In this document: positions 34,209-44,380 of the stretch, piece by piece
Numbering within the stretch: position 1 is the first letter of the stretch
Layout: each line of letters starts with the position of its first letter
DNA from: Streptomyces sp. NBC_00539
GTDB lineage: Bacteria > Actinomycetota > Actinomycetes > Streptomycetales > Streptomycetaceae
Length of the DNA stretch: 64,000 nucleotides
Direction: 5' to 3'
Assembly: GCF_036346105.1 (NCBI RefSeq)
Contig: NZ_CP107811.1
Coordinates: 5,909,501-5,973,500 of the forward strand
The notes under the pieces: generated by a model
Databases searched by the model: none
Told to the model about the DNA's origin: nothing
What the model saw: the letters and a program-made list of their open reading frames with translations, nothing else
Made by a program: the position numbers and the translations under genes

Positions 34209-35519
34209 TCAGCCCTCCTGAGCGGCCGCGCGGACGGCACGGCAGATGCGGGCCACATCCGCGTCGCCCGTCACGAACGGCGGCATCGTGTAGATCAGGT
34301 CGCGGAACGGGCGCAGCCAGACGCCCTCGCGCACCGCCGCCCGTGTCGCCGCGGCCATGTCGACCTCGTGGTCGAGCTGGACCACGCCGATCGCGCCCAG
34401 CACCCGTACGTCCCGCACCCCGGGCAGGGCCGAGGCCGGGGCCAGGCCCTCCAGCAGACCGGCCTCGATCCGCTTGACCTCCGCCTCCCAGTCCTGGTTC
34501 AGCAGCAGCTCGACCGAGGCCAGCGCCACCGCCGTGGCGAGCGGATTGCCCATGAAGGTCGGCCCGTGTGCCAGGACCGGCACCTCACCGCGTGAGATCC
34601 CGTCGGCCACCCTGGCGGTGCACAGCGTCGCCGACAGGGTGAGGTAGCCGCCGGTCAGGGCCTTGCCGAGGCACATCACGTCGGGGGTGACGCCCGCGTG
34701 GCCGGCGGCGAACAGCGCGCCGGTGCGGCCGAAGCCCGTCGCGATCTCGTCCAGCACCAGGAGGACGTCGTACTCGTCGCACAGCTCCCGCAGCACGCGC
34801 AGGTAGCCCGGGTTGTGGAAGCGCATCCCGCCCGCGCCCTGCACCACCGGTTCCACGATCACGGCGGCCAGCTCGTGCGCGTGCGCGGCGATCAGGGAGC
34901 GCAGGTGCGCGGTGTACTGCGGATCCACCGGGGTGTCGAAGCCGCCGGGCGGGACGTCGGCGAACACCTGCCGGGGCAGTTGCCCGGACCACAGCTCGTG
35001 CATCCCGCCTTCGGGGTCGCAGACCGCCATCGGCTGCCAGGTGTCCCCGTGGTAGCCGCCGCGCCAGGTCAGCAGCCGGGTCTTGCCGGGCCGTCCGACC
35101 GAGCGCCAGTACTGGAGGCACATCTTGACCGCGACCTCGACCGAGACCGAGCCGGAGTCGGCGAGGAAGACGTGCTCCAGACCCTCCGGGGTGATCTCGA
35201 CAAGTTTCGCCGCCAGCCGGACGGCGGGCTCGTGGGTGAGCCCGCCGAACATGACGTGCGACATCCGCCCGAGCTGGGCGGTGACGGCTTCGTTCAGCAC
35301 CGGGTGGTTGTAGCCGTGGATGGCCGACCACCAGGAGGACATGCCGTCGACCAGCTCCGTGCGTCCGTGCGCCGCAGCGCCGAGCCGCAGCCGGACGCCC
35401 GCGGCGGAGGAGACGACCAGCGGTTCCTGCCTCCCGGGCATCGGGCCGTACGGGTGCCAGACGTGCTGCCGGTCCAGCGCGAGCAGGCCGGCGGTGGAAA
35501 GGGGGTGCTGGTCAGGCAT
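34209..35519 (-). CDS. bioA: Adenosylmethionine-8-amino-7-oxononanoate aminotransferase
   Basis: From ATG 35519 the product is 436 residues. It is a class III aminotransferase with the PLP Lys in [11 protein letters not shown], the [15 protein letters not shown] glycine-rich segment and [14 protein letters not shown]. The N-terminal [12 protein letters not shown] is typical of BioA. It transfers the amino group of S-adenosylmethionine to 8-amino-7-oxononanoate (KAPA). The start overlaps the bioB end by 8 bp, indicating translational coupling. Confidence 0.95.
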   Translation of the reverse strand: MPDQHPLSTAGLLALDRQHVWHPYGPMPGRQEPLVVSSAAGVRLRLGAAAHGRTELVDGMSSWWSAIHGYNHPVLNEAVTAQLGRMSHVMFGGLTHEPAVRLAAKLVEITPEGLEHVFLADSGSVSVEVAVKMCLQYWRSVGRPGKTRLLTWRGGYHGDTWQPMAVCDPEGGMHELWSGQLPRQVFADVPPGGFDTPVDPQYTAHLRSLIAAHAHELAAVIVEPVVQGAGGMRFHNPGYLRVLRELCDEYDVLLVLDEIATGFGRTGALFAAGHAGVTPDVMCLGKALTGGYLTLSATLCTARVADGISRGEVPVLAHGPTFMGNPLATAVALASVELLLNQDWEAEVKRIEAGLLEGLAPASALPGVRDVRVLGAIGVVQLDHEVDMAAATRAAVREGVWLRPFRDLIYTMPPFVTGDADVARICRAVRAAAQEG

Positions 35520-36756
35520 TCGGCGCGAGGTCCGTTCCCGCGCCACGGCGGCGTACCGCCACCAGGTCCGAGCGCACCTCGCCGGCTTCCGCCTGGACGG
35601 GGGCGGGGGCCTCGTGCTCCGAGTGCCCCGAGCAGCCGCCGCACGCCGACCCGCAACCGGGCGCGTCCGCGGAGTCCGTGGGGGCCGCCGAGCCGCAGAG
35701 CGAGCCGCCGCCCGCGGCGCCCGAGCCGCAGCCGCCGGCCGCCTCCTGCTCCGAGCGGTGCGCCGGGAGGGTCGTCGTACCGGCGCCCTCCACCTCGAAA
35801 CCGGCGTCCGCGATCATGTCGAGGTCGGCCTGACCGGCCTGGCCCTCACTCGTCAGGTAGTCGCCGAGGAAGATGGAGTTCACCAGGTGCAGGGCCAGCG
35901 GCTGCATGCTGCGCAGGTGCACCTCCCGGCCGCCCGCGAGGCGGACCTCGACGTCGGGGCAGACGAACCGCACCATCGCCAGGATCCGCAGGCAGCGCTG
36001 CGGGGTGAGGTTCCACTCCTTGGCCAGCGGGGTGCCCTCGAAGGGGATCAGGAAGTTGACGGGCACCGAGTCGGGGTCGAGTTCGCGCAGCGAGTAGACG
36101 ACGTCGACCAGGTCCTCGTCGCTCTCGCCCATGCCCGCGATCAGACCGGAGCAGGCGGACAGACCCGCCGCGTGGGCCTTTTGTACGGTATCGACCCGGT
36201 CCGCGTAGGTGTGCGTCTTGGTGATCTGACCGTACGTCGCCTCGGAGGTGTTGAGGTTGTGGTTGTACGCGTCGGCGCCCGCGTCCTTGAGGCGCTCCGC
36301 CTGGCCGTCGGAGAGCAGGCCGAGGCAGGCGCAGACCTCGACGCCCTCGTTCTGCTCCTTGATCGCCTCGATCGTCTTGCCGACGCGCTCCACGTCACGG
36401 TCCGTGGGACCGCGTCCGCTCGCCACGAGGCACACGCGCTTCGCGCCGCCCGCGACCCCGGCCGCGGCGGCCTGGGAGGCTTCCTCGGGCTTGAGCCAGG
36501 TGTACTTGAGGATCTCCGCCTTCGATCCCAGGCGCTGGGAGCAGTAGGAGCAGTCCTCCGGGCACAGCCCCGACTTGAGGTTGACCAAGTAGTTCAGCTT
36601 CACCCGCCGGCCGAACCACTGGCGGCGTACCTTGCCGGCCGCGGCCACCACGTCGAGCAGTCGGTCGTCGGAAGTCGCCAGTACGGCGAGTGCCTCTTCG
36701 CGGGTCGGCAGCTCGCGCCGCAGCCCCTTTTCCACCAGGGTGTTCAGCAGGTCCAT
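35512..36756 (-). CDS. bioB: Biotin synthase with Cys-rich C-terminal tail
   Basis: From ATG 36756 the product is 414 residues. The radical-SAM cluster motif is CPEDCSYC in [16 protein letters not shown]. BioB-specific [16 protein letters not shown] and LIAGMGES are present. The core ends near residue 320. An extra tail of about 90 residues then contains five Cys in Gly/Ala/Ser sequence, including CGSACGGC (C368, C372, C375), which is again a CX3CX2C spacing. BioB inserts sulfur into dethiobiotin using a second iron-sulfur cluster that is consumed. A role of the tail in cluster supply is speculation. Two of the five Cys fall outside the CX3CX2C motif. Confidence 0.93.
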   Translation of the reverse strand: MDLLNTLVEKGLRRELPTREEALAVLATSDDRLLDVVAAAGKVRRQWFGRRVKLNYLVNLKSGLCPEDCSYCSQRLGSKAEILKYTWLKPEEASQAAAAGVAGGAKRVCLVASGRGPTDRDVERVGKTIEAIKEQNEGVEVCACLGLLSDGQAERLKDAGADAYNHNLNTSEATYGQITKTHTYADRVDTVQKAHAAGLSACSGLIAGMGESDEDLVDVVYSLRELDPDSVPVNFLIPFEGTPLAKEWNLTPQRCLRILAMVRFVCPDVEVRLAGGREVHLRSMQPLALHLVNSIFLGDYLTSEGQAGQADLDMIADAGFEVEGAGTTTLPAHRSEQEAAGGCGSGAAGGGSLCGSAAPTDSADAPGCGSACGGCSGHSEHEAPAPVQAEAGEVRSDLVAVRRRGAGTDLAPNA

Positions 36757-36825
36757 GACGCCGATCCTGGACCACACGACCACTCACGGCCAAGGAGAGA
36801 TCGCACAACATCGCCCGAACCGAGT

Positions 36826-36841
36826 GTGTGTATCACCACAC
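36826..36841. promoter_or_regulatory. Palindrome in the bioB-bioF divergent region
   Basis: GTGTG-TATCAC-CACAC lies 70 bp from the bioB start and about 110 bp from bioF. TAGGGT (36864-36869) could be a -10 box for bioF. A biotin-responsive repressor site is possible but I cannot match a published BioQ or BirA consensus. Confidence 0.35.
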
Positions 36842-36949
36842 CGGGTGCTCGCGCCTGGGCAGCTAGGGTCTAGAAACCGTCCGGCCGTGATCCGCCGGAC
36901 GCCCCGTAGCAGGCCTGTGGACAGCCGACAAAACACGAGGACCCCGCCG

Positions 36950-38122
36950 ATGCTCCAGCACCCCCCCGAGCCCGTGGACGTCTTCGCCTGGATCGACGAA
37001 GCGGAACGGGCCCGCGAGCGGGCCGGGCTCGTGCGGACGCTGCGTCCCCGTCCGGCTTCCTCGCCGCTGCTGGACCTCGCGAGCAACGACTACCTGGGCC
37101 TGTCCAGGCACCCCGAGGTCATCGCCGGCGCCGGGCGGGCCGCCGAGTGCTGGGGCGGCGGGGCCACCGGCTCCCGCCTGGTCACCGGCACCACCGAACT
37201 GCACGCCACGCTGGAGCGCGAACTCGCCGCGTTCTGCGGCTTCGAGGCCGCTCTGGTGCTTTCGTCCGGATACGCGGCCAACCTCGCCGCCGTCACCGCG
37301 CTGAGCGGCCGCGGGGCGCTCGTGGTCTCCGACGCGGGCAACCACGCCTCGATCGTCGACGGCTGCCGGCTGTCGCGCGCCGACGTCGCCGTCGTCGCGC
37401 ACGGGGACGTGGACGGCGCACGCAAGACGCTGGCCGGGCACGAAGGCCGTTCGCTGCTGGTCAGCGACTCGGTGTTCTCCGTCGACGGGGACGCCGCCCC
37501 GCTCGCCGGCTACGCCGCGGCCTGCCGCGACGAGGGGGCCGCCCTGGTCGTGGACGACGCCCACGGGCTCGGCGTCCTGGGCGAGGGCGGCCGGGGCGCC
37601 CTGCATGCGGCCGGTCTCGCGGGCGCGCCGGGCGTGGTCGCGACGATGACCCTCTCGAAGTCGCTGGGCAGCCAGGGCGGCGCAGTGCTCGGACCGGCGA
37701 AGGTGATCCGGCACCTCGTCAACACGGCCCGGACCTTCATCTTCGACACCGGACTGGCTCCGGCCGCCACGGGCGCCGCGCTCGCCGGTCTGCGCCTGCT
37801 GGCGCGGGAACCGGAACGCGCCGCGCGGGCACGGGAGGTGGCCACTCTGCTGTACGGACGGCTCACTGCGTCCGGCCTGACCGCGGCCCGGCCGGACGCG
37901 GCCGTGGTGTCGGTACGGGCCCCGTCGGCTTCGGCGGCACTGCGCTGGGCCGCCGACTGCCGCGAGGCAGGTCTGTCCGTGGGGTGTTTCCGGCCGCCCT
38001 CGGTTCCGGACGGCATCTCCCGGCTGCGGCTGACCGCCCGGGCCGATCTCACGGGGGAGGAGATCAGTCGGGCCGTCGCGGTGATCCTGCGTACCGCACC
38101 CGCGGGAGCCACGGACCGCTGA
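36950..38122 (+). CDS. bioF: 8-amino-7-oxononanoate synthase
   Basis: From ATG 36950, with GAGGA 8 bases upstream, the product is 390 residues. It is an alpha-oxoamine synthase with LDLASNDYLGLSRHPEV, the glycine-rich GGGATGSRLVTGT, VVDDAHGLGVLG and the PLP Lys in TLSKSLGSQGG. It condenses pimeloyl-ACP or -CoA with alanine to start the biotin ring. It is divergent from bioBAD and completes the late pathway; pimelate-supply genes are not in the window. Ends 3 bp before the DUF397 stop. Confidence 0.94.
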   Translation: MLQHPPEPVDVFAWIDEAERARERAGLVRTLRPRPASSPLLDLASNDYLGLSRHPEVIAGAGRAAECWGGGATGSRLVTGTTELHATLERELAAFCGFEAALVLSSGYAANLAAVTALSGRGALVVSDAGNHASIVDGCRLSRADVAVVAHGDVDGARKTLAGHEGRSLLVSDSVFSVDGDAAPLAGYAAACRDEGAALVVDDAHGLGVLGEGGRGALHAAGLAGAPGVVATMTLSKSLGSQGGAVLGPAKVIRHLVNTARTFIFDTGLAPAATGAALAGLRLLAREPERAARAREVATLLYGRLTASGLTAARPDAAVVSVRAPSASAALRWAADCREAGLSVGCFRPPSVPDGISRLRLTARADLTGEEISRAVAVILRTAPAGATDR

Positions 38123-38125
38123 GCG

Positions 38126-38347
38126 TCACGCCGGGGCGTCCGCCCTCACCGAGGCGAGGAAGCCGTCCCAGGCGGGTCCGGTGAAGAGCAGGGCCGGGCC
38201 CTCCGTCCGCTTGGAGTCGCGGACGGCCAGGAGACCGCCACTGAGGACGGCTGCTTCCACGCAGTTGTTCATTCCGGTACTGCGGCTGCTCCGCCGCCAC
38301 CGCGCGCCGATCAGAAGTCCGCTGGTGGATAAGGGGGTTGCGGACAC
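38126..38347 (-). CDS. DUF397 protein
   Basis: A 73-residue protein with the DUF397 pattern WRRSSRSTGMNNCVEAA, then VAVRDSK-like (LLAVRDSKRTEGPALLFT) and FLASVRADA. These small proteins almost always follow an XRE/DUF5753 gene in Streptomyces, as here, and are thought to act with it in developmental or antibiotic regulation (the WhiJ/abaA-like loci). The gene starts 12 bp after the XRE stop, so the two are co-transcribed. Confidence 0.92.
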   Translation of the reverse strand: MSATPLSTSGLLIGARWRRSSRSTGMNNCVEAAVLSGGLLAVRDSKRTEGPALLFTGPAWDGFLASVRADAPA

Positions 38348-38359
38348 GGGGGTGCCTCC

Positions 38360-39244
38360 TTACGCGTCGTCAGCGATAGAGCTGATCAGATCCGACGAGT
38401 CCTGGGGCGGGAGGGCGTGCGCCTGGATGGTGCGGAACGCGGCGCTGTACGCCTCTAGGTCTTCCTTCCGCTCCAGGTAGAGGCTACTCGTCAAATGGTC
38501 GAGGACCACCACATCCAGATCGGCGATGTTCGGAAATGAGAAAATTACGAACGGTCCGGTCAGGCCGAGATGACCCCCCACGCTGAACGGCAGTACCTGT
38601 AGGCGCACTTGGGGCAGCCGTGCCACCTCCACCAGGTGCCGCAACTGCTCCCGCATCACCCCCGCCCCGCCGATCTGCCGGCGCAGCACCGCCTCGTCCA
38701 GTACCGCGCTCAGTTCGAGCGGGGGGTCGGCGCGCAGTACCGACTGGCGTGCCAGACGTACGTCGACCAGCGCGTCCACCTTCGGCTCCGGCAGCCCGCC
38801 CAGCGCGGCCCTGGTCACGGCGCGCGCGTACTCCGGCGTCTGCAACAGACCCGGAACCACCGAGAGTTCGACGGTACGGGCGGAGCGGGCCCCCGCCTCC
38901 AGGCTGATGAAGTCCCGGTATTCCTGGGGCAGCAGCCCCCGGTAGTCGTGCCACCACTGGCGGCCCGGCGCGCGGTCTGCCCCCGCCCCGGGGCCCGCCG
39001 CCGAGGCCCCCAAAGCCTCCAGCAGCGCCCGCTGCTGGGTGCTCACCACGTCCCCGTAGGCGTCGAGCAGGAGGCGGATGTCTGCCGTTTTCACGCCACT
39101 TCGACCCGTTTCGATGCGGCTGATTTTCGACTGGTGCCACCCCACCAACCGGGCGGCCTCACCACTGGTGAGACCACTGCGGTCACGGAGCGCACGCAAT
39201 TCCTCGCCCAGCTTGCGGCGGCGTACCGCGGGGCCGTGCTGCAT
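38360..39244 (-). CDS. XRE-family regulator with DUF5753 domain
   Basis: A 294-residue protein. The helix-turn-helix is at about residues 10-65 (LRDRSGLTSGEAARLVGWHQSKISRIETGRSGV). A DUF5753 domain covers about 100-280 (SLEAGARSARTVELSVVPGLLQTPEYARAV, VVVLDHLTSSLYLERKEDLEAY). It matches the WhiJ-like family regulators of Streptomyces. Its partner DUF397 lies downstream and a regulatory-type ATPase gene is divergent, with an AT-rich palindrome between them that may be its operator. Confidence 0.92.
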   Translation of the reverse strand: MQHGPAVRRRKLGEELRALRDRSGLTSGEAARLVGWHQSKISRIETGRSGVKTADIRLLLDAYGDVVSTQQRALLEALGASAAGPGAGADRAPGRQWWHDYRGLLPQEYRDFISLEAGARSARTVELSVVPGLLQTPEYARAVTRAALGGLPEPKVDALVDVRLARQSVLRADPPLELSAVLDEAVLRRQIGGAGVMREQLRHLVEVARLPQVRLQVLPFSVGGHLGLTGPFVIFSFPNIADLDVVVLDHLTSSLYLERKEDLEAYSAAFRTIQAHALPPQDSSDLISSIADDA

Positions 39245-39331
39245 ACCCGCTCTCCTTCCACCGGCACACCTCGCACCAGTCTGCCGTCCAAATACGCTCT
39301 TCCGTAGCAGAGTTCACCGCATCGAGCGACA

Positions 39332-39347
39332 GATATATGCATATCTT
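39332..39347. promoter_or_regulatory. AT-rich palindrome upstream of the XRE gene
   Basis: AGATAT-ATGC-ATATCT, a 6-bp inverted repeat, is conspicuous in GC-rich DNA. It lies 88 bp from the XRE start and 94 bp from the ATPase gene. Candidate operator of the XRE regulator for both genes; inference. Confidence 0.6.
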
Positions 39348-39440
39348 GGGGGAACGAAGGAAACGGCGGCACGATGGGTGCACTCTGACGCTCAGCGTAG
39401 ATCCGGGGCGGCTGCGCCCCGGTGGGAAAGGGACGTCGCC

Positions 39441-39890
39441 ATGGCAGATCACCAGGAAGCATCCGTCACTCTGCCGAGCGACCCGGCCGCGGTCGCCGCT
39501 GCCCGCCGGTACGTCGTGGAGGTGCTCGGTGAATGGGGACTGCCCGAGGAGTCCGAGACGGCCGACACCGTCCGGCTGATCGTCTCGGAACTCGCGACCA
39601 ACGCGGTGCAGCACACCTTCGGCCAGTCGCCCACCTTCACCGTGGACGTCCACCTGGAGCGCGGAGAGTGGCTGCGGGTCGGGGTGACCGACAGCCATCC
39701 GCGCCGGCCCCGGCGGCTGCCGGCCGCCGTCCAGCAGGACAACGGCCGGGGGATGGTCATCATCCGCTGGCTCGCCGCGGAGGCGGGCGGCCGGCTCTCC
39801 GTCACGCCGACCGAGGACGGCGGCAAGACGGTGTGGATCGCACTGCCCTGGGCGGCGGGGGCCCCGGCGAGGACCGCCACCGGCTGTTGA
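39441..39890 (+). CDS. Anti-sigma-factor-like ATP-binding protein (HATPase_c_2)
   Basis: From ATG 39441 (AAGGGA 8 bases upstream) the product is 149 residues. The GHKL ATPase fold shows the N-box IVSELATNAVQHTFGQ near residue 60, the glycine motif DNGRGMVIIRWLA and a final GGKTVWIALP. It lacks sensor and kinase parts, like SpoIIAB/RsbW-type anti-sigma kinases. Genes of this type regularly accompany XRE/DUF397 pairs; its target is unknown. The upstream open frame is not part of the protein. Confidence 0.88.
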   Translation: MADHQEASVTLPSDPAAVAAARRYVVEVLGEWGLPEESETADTVRLIVSELATNAVQHTFGQSPTFTVDVHLERGEWLRVGVTDSHPRRPRRLPAAVQQDNGRGMVIIRWLAAEAGGRLSVTPTEDGGKTVWIALPWAAGAPARTATGC

Positions 39891-39927
39891 GGGTGCCGGG
39901 CATCCGCCGGCCCGGCTGCGCCCGGGG

Positions 39928-39950
39928 CTGAGCGGGCCGGCCCCGCTCAG
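39928..39950. terminator. Terminator between convergent genes
   Basis: Arms CTGAGCGGG and CCCGCTCAG (9 bp) with a 5-base loop, overlapping the VOC stop codon on the minus strand. Confidence 0.6.
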
Positions 39951-40336
39951 GCGATGCCGCGCTCCGTCGCGCTGCGTTCGATGCACAGCTCGTTGCCCTC
40001 GGGGTCGGCCAGCACGACCCAGCCGGCGATGCCGTCCTCGTCCCGGCGGTCGTCCACGACCCGCGCCCCGAGACCGACGAGCCGCTCGACCGTCTCGTCC
40101 CGGGTGCCCGTGGGCGGCTGGATGTCCAGGTGCACCCGGTTCTTCACCTTCTTTCCGTCGGGCACCCGGATGAACAGCAGGCCCGGCGCACCGGGCTGAC
40201 CCGGCTCCAACTGGATCTCCTCGTCGCCCTCCACGCCGTCCTCGGCGATCGCGTAGCCGGTCACCTCGGACCAGAACCGCGCGACCTTCCAAGGGTCGAG
40301 GGCGTCGAACGTGATGTTGCGGACGGGGTTCAGCAT
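39947..40336 (-). CDS. VOC/glyoxalase-like domain protein
   Basis: From ATG 40336, with GGAGG just upstream, the product is 129 residues. It begins MLNPVRNITFDALDPWKVARFWSEVTGY and ends VLADPEGNELCIER, the pattern of single-domain glyoxalase-like VOC proteins with a Glu/His metal site. It may bind or modify a small antibiotic or metabolite; the substrate is unknown. An in-frame ATG at 40348 is the alternative start. Confidence 0.85.
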   Translation of the reverse strand: MLNPVRNITFDALDPWKVARFWSEVTGYAIAEDGVEGDEEIQLEPGQPGAPGLLFIRVPDGKKVKNRVHLDIQPPTGTRDETVERLVGLGARVVDDRRDEDGIAGWVVLADPEGNELCIERSATERGIA

Positions 40337-40638
40337 GTTGACCTCCATGCGGCCTCGGTATGCGCAAGCCCGCGGAACTCGCCCACGGGTTGAACCGGAC
40401 GCCTCCCGGAAACGTGGGTTAACCCGGCGGAAAAGTGCGGGTTCTACTCTGGCGCCCGCGTGCTTCCGCCAATGATCAGCCATGAGCCGGTAAAGCAGTG
40501 GTGATCGGACCGGAAAGTCTCTCCCTGTGTTGGGCAAGACATGCTTGGCACGGATATGCGCAGGTCAACAAAGTGTTGAAGCGGCTTAGGGTCTTCTTGG
40601 CGCGAAGTTGATCTTGTCCCGGAAACTTGGTGATACGT
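40337..40638. other. 302-bp region upstream of the urease operon
   Basis: No gene seen. It should hold the ureA promoter. TTGGCA (40545-40550), 18 bases, CAAAGT (40569-40574) is a possible pair, and TAGGGT at 40587 is another -10 candidate. GGGTTAACCC, a perfect 10-bp palindrome at 40416-40425, lies near the VOC side. None is decisive. Confidence 0.35.
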
Positions 40639-40941
40639 GTGCAACTGACACCGCACGAGCAGGAAAGACTGCTCATCCACGTCGCGGCTGATGTGGCCGA
40701 AAAGCGCAGGGCGCGCGGGGTGCGCCTCAACCACCCCGAGGCGGTGGCCCTGATCACCTCGCACATCCTCGAAGGCGCCCGCGACGGGCGGACCGTGGCC
40801 GAGCTCATGGCCTCCGGCCGCACCGTGCTGCGCCGCGAAGAGGTCATGGAGGGGATCCCCGAGATGATCCACGACGTCCAGGTCGAGGCGACCTTCCCGG
40901 ACGGCACCAAGCTCGTCACTGTCCACGACCCCATCGTCTGA
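40639..40941 (+). CDS. ureA: Urease subunit gamma
   Basis: From GTG 40639 the product is 100 residues, the standard gamma length, starting [27 protein letters not shown]. An earlier GTG at 40627 would add four residues. Conserved [21 protein letters not shown] and [24 protein letters not shown] are present. It is a structural subunit of the nickel urease that splits urea to ammonia and CO2. First gene of ureABCFGD. Confidence 0.95.
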   Translation: MQLTPHEQERLLIHVAADVAEKRRARGVRLNHPEAVALITSHILEGARDGRTVAELMASGRTVLRREEVMEGIPEMIHDVQVEATFPDGTKLVTVHDPIV

Positions 40942-40955
40942 ACGGGAGCACCCGC

Positions 40956-41267
40956 ATGATCCCCGGCGAAATCGTCTTCGGGGACGGTCCGGTGCGCCTG
41001 AACGAAGGCCGCGCCATCACCCGTCTCACCGTGCTCAACGCCGCCGACCGCCCCGTGCAGGTCGGCTCCCACTACCACTTCGCCGAAGTCAACCCGGGCC
41101 TCGACTTCGACCGCGCCGCAGCCCACGGCCTCCGGCTCAACATCGCCGCCGGTACCGCCGTCCGCTTCGAGCCGGGCATCCCCGTCTCCGTCGAACTCGT
41201 CCCGCTGGGGGGCCTGCGCACCGTGCCGGGCCTGCGCGGGGAAACCGGAGGGCCGCTCGATGGCTGA
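40956..41267 (+). CDS. ureB: Urease subunit beta
   Basis: A 103-residue beta subunit, [19 protein letters not shown] at the start. Conserved segments are [18 protein letters not shown] and GTAVRFEPG. It assembles with UreA and UreC in the trimer of trimers. A GGGAG site lies 8 bases before the ATG, and its 3' end overlaps ureC by 8 bp. Confidence 0.95.
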   Translation: MIPGEIVFGDGPVRLNEGRAITRLTVLNAADRPVQVGSHYHFAEVNPGLDFDRAAAHGLRLNIAAGTAVRFEPGIPVSVELVPLGGLRTVPGLRGETGGPLDG

Positions 41268-42981
41268 GATCTCGCGCCGGACGTACGCCGACCTCTTCGG
41301 ACCGACCAAGGGCGACCGCATCCGGCTCGCCGACACCGACCTCTTCGTGGAGATCGAACAGGACCTCAGCGGCGGCCCCGGACACTCGGGGGACGAAGCC
41401 GTCTTCGGCGGCGGCAAGGTCATCCGCGAGTCCATGGGCCAGGCCCGCACCACCCGCGCCGAAGGCGCCCCCGACACGGTGATCACCGGCGTGGTCATCC
41501 TCGACCACTGGGGCATCGTCAAGGCGGACCTCGGCATCCGCGACGGGCGGATCTGCGGCATCGGCAAGGCCGGCAACCCCGACACCATGGACGGGGTCGA
41601 CCCCGCCCTGGTCATCGGCCCCGAAACCGAGATCATCGCCGGCAACGGGAAGATCGTCACCGCCGGCGCCATCGACGCGCACGTGCACTTCATCGCCCCC
41701 ACCGTGATCGACGAGGCCCTCGCCTCCGGCATCACCACCCTCGTCGGCGGCGGCACCGGACCCGCCGAGGGTTCCAAGGCCACCACCGTCACCCCCGGAC
41801 CCTGGCACCTGGCCAGGATGTTCGCGGCGCTGGAGGCCTACCCCGTCAACATCGGCCTGCTCGGCAAGGGCAACACCATGTCCCGCGAGGGCATGTACTC
41901 CCAGCTGCGCGGCGGCGCCCTCGGCTTCAAGATCCACGAGGACTGGGGGGCCACCCCGGCCGCCATCGACGCCTGCCTGACCGTCGCGGAGGAGACCGGC
42001 GCCCAGGTCGCCATCCACACCGACACGCTCAACGAAGCCGGGTTCGTCGCGGACACCCTCGCGGCCATCGCCGGGCGGACCATCCACTCGTACCACACCG
42101 AGGGCGCGGGCGGCGGCCACGCACCGGACATCATCACCGTGGTCTCCGAGCCGAACATCCTGCCCAGCTCCACCAACCCCACCCGGCCGCACACCGTCAA
42201 CACCATCGAGGAACACCTCGACATGCTGATGGTCTGCCACCACCTCAACCCGGCCGTCCCCGAGGACCTCGCCTTCGCCGAGTCCCGCATCCGGCCGTCC
42301 ACCATCGCCGCCGAGGACGTCCTGCACGACCTCGGCGCCATCTCCATCATCTCCTCCGACTCCCAGGCCATGGGCCGGGTCGGCGAGGTCGTGCTGCGCA
42401 CCTGGCAGACCGCCCACGTGATGAAGAAGCGGCGCGGCTTCCTGCCCGGCGACGGCCCGGCCGACAACCACCGTGCCCGGCGCTACGTCGCCAAGTACAC
42501 GATCAACCCCGCGATCGCCCAGGGCCTCGCCCGCGAGATCGGCTCGGTCGAGGTCGGCAAGCTCGCCGACCTGGTCCTGTGGACCCCCGCCTTCTTCGGG
42601 GTCAAGCCGGAGGTCGTCGTCAAGGGCGGCCAGATCGCCTACGCGCAGATGGGCGACGCCAACGCCTCCATCCCCACCCCGCAGCCCATCCTGCCCCGGC
42701 CCATGTACGGGGCCCTCGGGCGCGCGCCGGCCCTCAACTCGATCAACTTCACCGCGCAGGCCGCCCTCGACGACGGCCTGCCCGAACGGCTCGGTCTCGA
42801 CAAGCAGTTCGTGGCCATCGAAAGCACCCGCAAGGTGAGCAAGACGGACATGCGCAACAACGAGGCCATGCCCAGGGTCGAGGTGGAAGCCGACACCTTC
42901 ACCGTCACCATCGACGGTGAGGTCGTGGAGTCGGCCCCGGCGGCGGAACTGCCCATGGCACAGAGATACTTCCTGTTCTGA
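41260..42981 (+). CDS. ureC: Urease subunit alpha (catalytic)
   Basis: A 573-residue catalytic subunit. Nickel ligands include the HVHF pair in [11 protein letters not shown]. The carbamylated Lys is in [15 protein letters not shown], in place of the commoner LKIHEDWG. Further ligands and active-site residues are in [13 protein letters not shown], the flap Cys-His of MVCHHLNP and the Asp of [10 protein letters not shown]. It hydrolyses urea, giving nitrogen supply and pH control. Full length and intact. Confidence 0.96.
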   Translation: MAEISRRTYADLFGPTKGDRIRLADTDLFVEIEQDLSGGPGHSGDEAVFGGGKVIRESMGQARTTRAEGAPDTVITGVVILDHWGIVKADLGIRDGRICGIGKAGNPDTMDGVDPALVIGPETEIIAGNGKIVTAGAIDAHVHFIAPTVIDEALASGITTLVGGGTGPAEGSKATTVTPGPWHLARMFAALEAYPVNIGLLGKGNTMSREGMYSQLRGGALGFKIHEDWGATPAAIDACLTVAEETGAQVAIHTDTLNEAGFVADTLAAIAGRTIHSYHTEGAGGGHAPDIITVVSEPNILPSSTNPTRPHTVNTIEEHLDMLMVCHHLNPAVPEDLAFAESRIRPSTIAAEDVLHDLGAISIISSDSQAMGRVGEVVLRTWQTAHVMKKRRGFLPGDGPADNHRARRYVAKYTINPAIAQGLAREIGSVEVGKLADLVLWTPAFFGVKPEVVVKGGQIAYAQMGDANASIPTPQPILPRPMYGALGRAPALNSINFTAQAALDDGLPERLGLDKQFVAIESTRKVSKTDMRNNEAMPRVEVEADTFTVTIDGEVVESAPAAELPMAQRYFLF

Positions 42982-42994
42982 TGGGCGTCTGCCG

Positions 42995-43669
42995 ATGAGC
43001 CTCGCCACGCTGCTCGTCCTCGCCGACGGCCGCTTCCCCGCCGGAGGGCACGCCCACTCCGGCGGGGCGGAGGCCGCCTGCAAGGCGGGCCGGATCCACG
43101 ACGCCGCCACGCTCGCCGAGTTCTGCCGGGGCCGGCTGCACACCTCGGGCCTCGTCGCAGCCGCACTCGCGGCGGCCGCCGCCCACGGCCTCGACCCGGC
43201 GGAACTCGACGCCGCCGCCGACGCCCGCACCCCCTCGCCCGCGCTGCGGTTCGCCGCGCGGCGGCTCGGCCGGCAGCTGCTGCGCGCCGCCCGGGCCACC
43301 TGGCCGGCCGCCGAACTCGACGACCTCGCCGCAGCCTTCCCGCGCGGGGCCCACCAGCCCGTGGTGCTCGGCGTCACCGCGCGGGCCGCCGGGCTCGGGC
43401 CCCTGGACGCCGCGCACGTGGCGGCGTACGAGAGCGTCAGCGGTCCCGCCACCGCGACCGTGCGGCTGCTGGGCCTGGACCCCTTCGAGGCGAGCGCGGT
43501 ACTGGCCGGCCTCGCCCCCGCACTCGACGCCGTGTCCGGGCGGGCCGCGAGCGCCGCCCTGCTGGCCCGTCACGAGGGCTTGGAGGCGCTGCCCGCCTCC
43601 TCCTCCCCGCTGCTGGACATCGCGGCGCAGGTCCACGCCGACTGGCCGGTCCGGCTCTTCGCCTCCTGA
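42995..43669 (+). CDS. ureF: Urease accessory protein UreF
   Basis: From ATG 42995 the product is 224 residues, Ala-rich and helical, beginning MSLATLLVLADGRFPAGGHAHSGGAEAA, as in actinobacterial UreF. It acts with UreD and UreG as the chaperone that times nickel insertion. It follows ureC by 13 bp; the frame is open upstream inside ureC but the family begins at this ATG. Confidence 0.92.
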   Translation: MSLATLLVLADGRFPAGGHAHSGGAEAACKAGRIHDAATLAEFCRGRLHTSGLVAAALAAAAAHGLDPAELDAAADARTPSPALRFAARRLGRQLLRAARATWPAAELDDLAAAFPRGAHQPVVLGVTARAAGLGPLDAAHVAAYESVSGPATATVRLLGLDPFEASAVLAGLAPALDAVSGRAASAALLARHEGLEALPASSSPLLDIAAQVHADWPVRLFAS

Positions 43670-43693
43670 CCGCCCCCCACCCAAGGAGAAACC

Positions 43694-44376
<683 letters not shown>

Positions 44377-44380
<4 letters not shown>

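Noticed and set aside
36757-36949. Biotin riboswitch between bioB and bioF
   Set aside because: No known biotin riboswitch exists and no strong RNA fold was apparent; a protein operator is more likely.
41137-43452. 771-codon antisense frame over ureC
   Set aside because: Gly/Val/Arg-rich shadow of ureC/ureF in a GC-rich genome; no ribosome site or domain.
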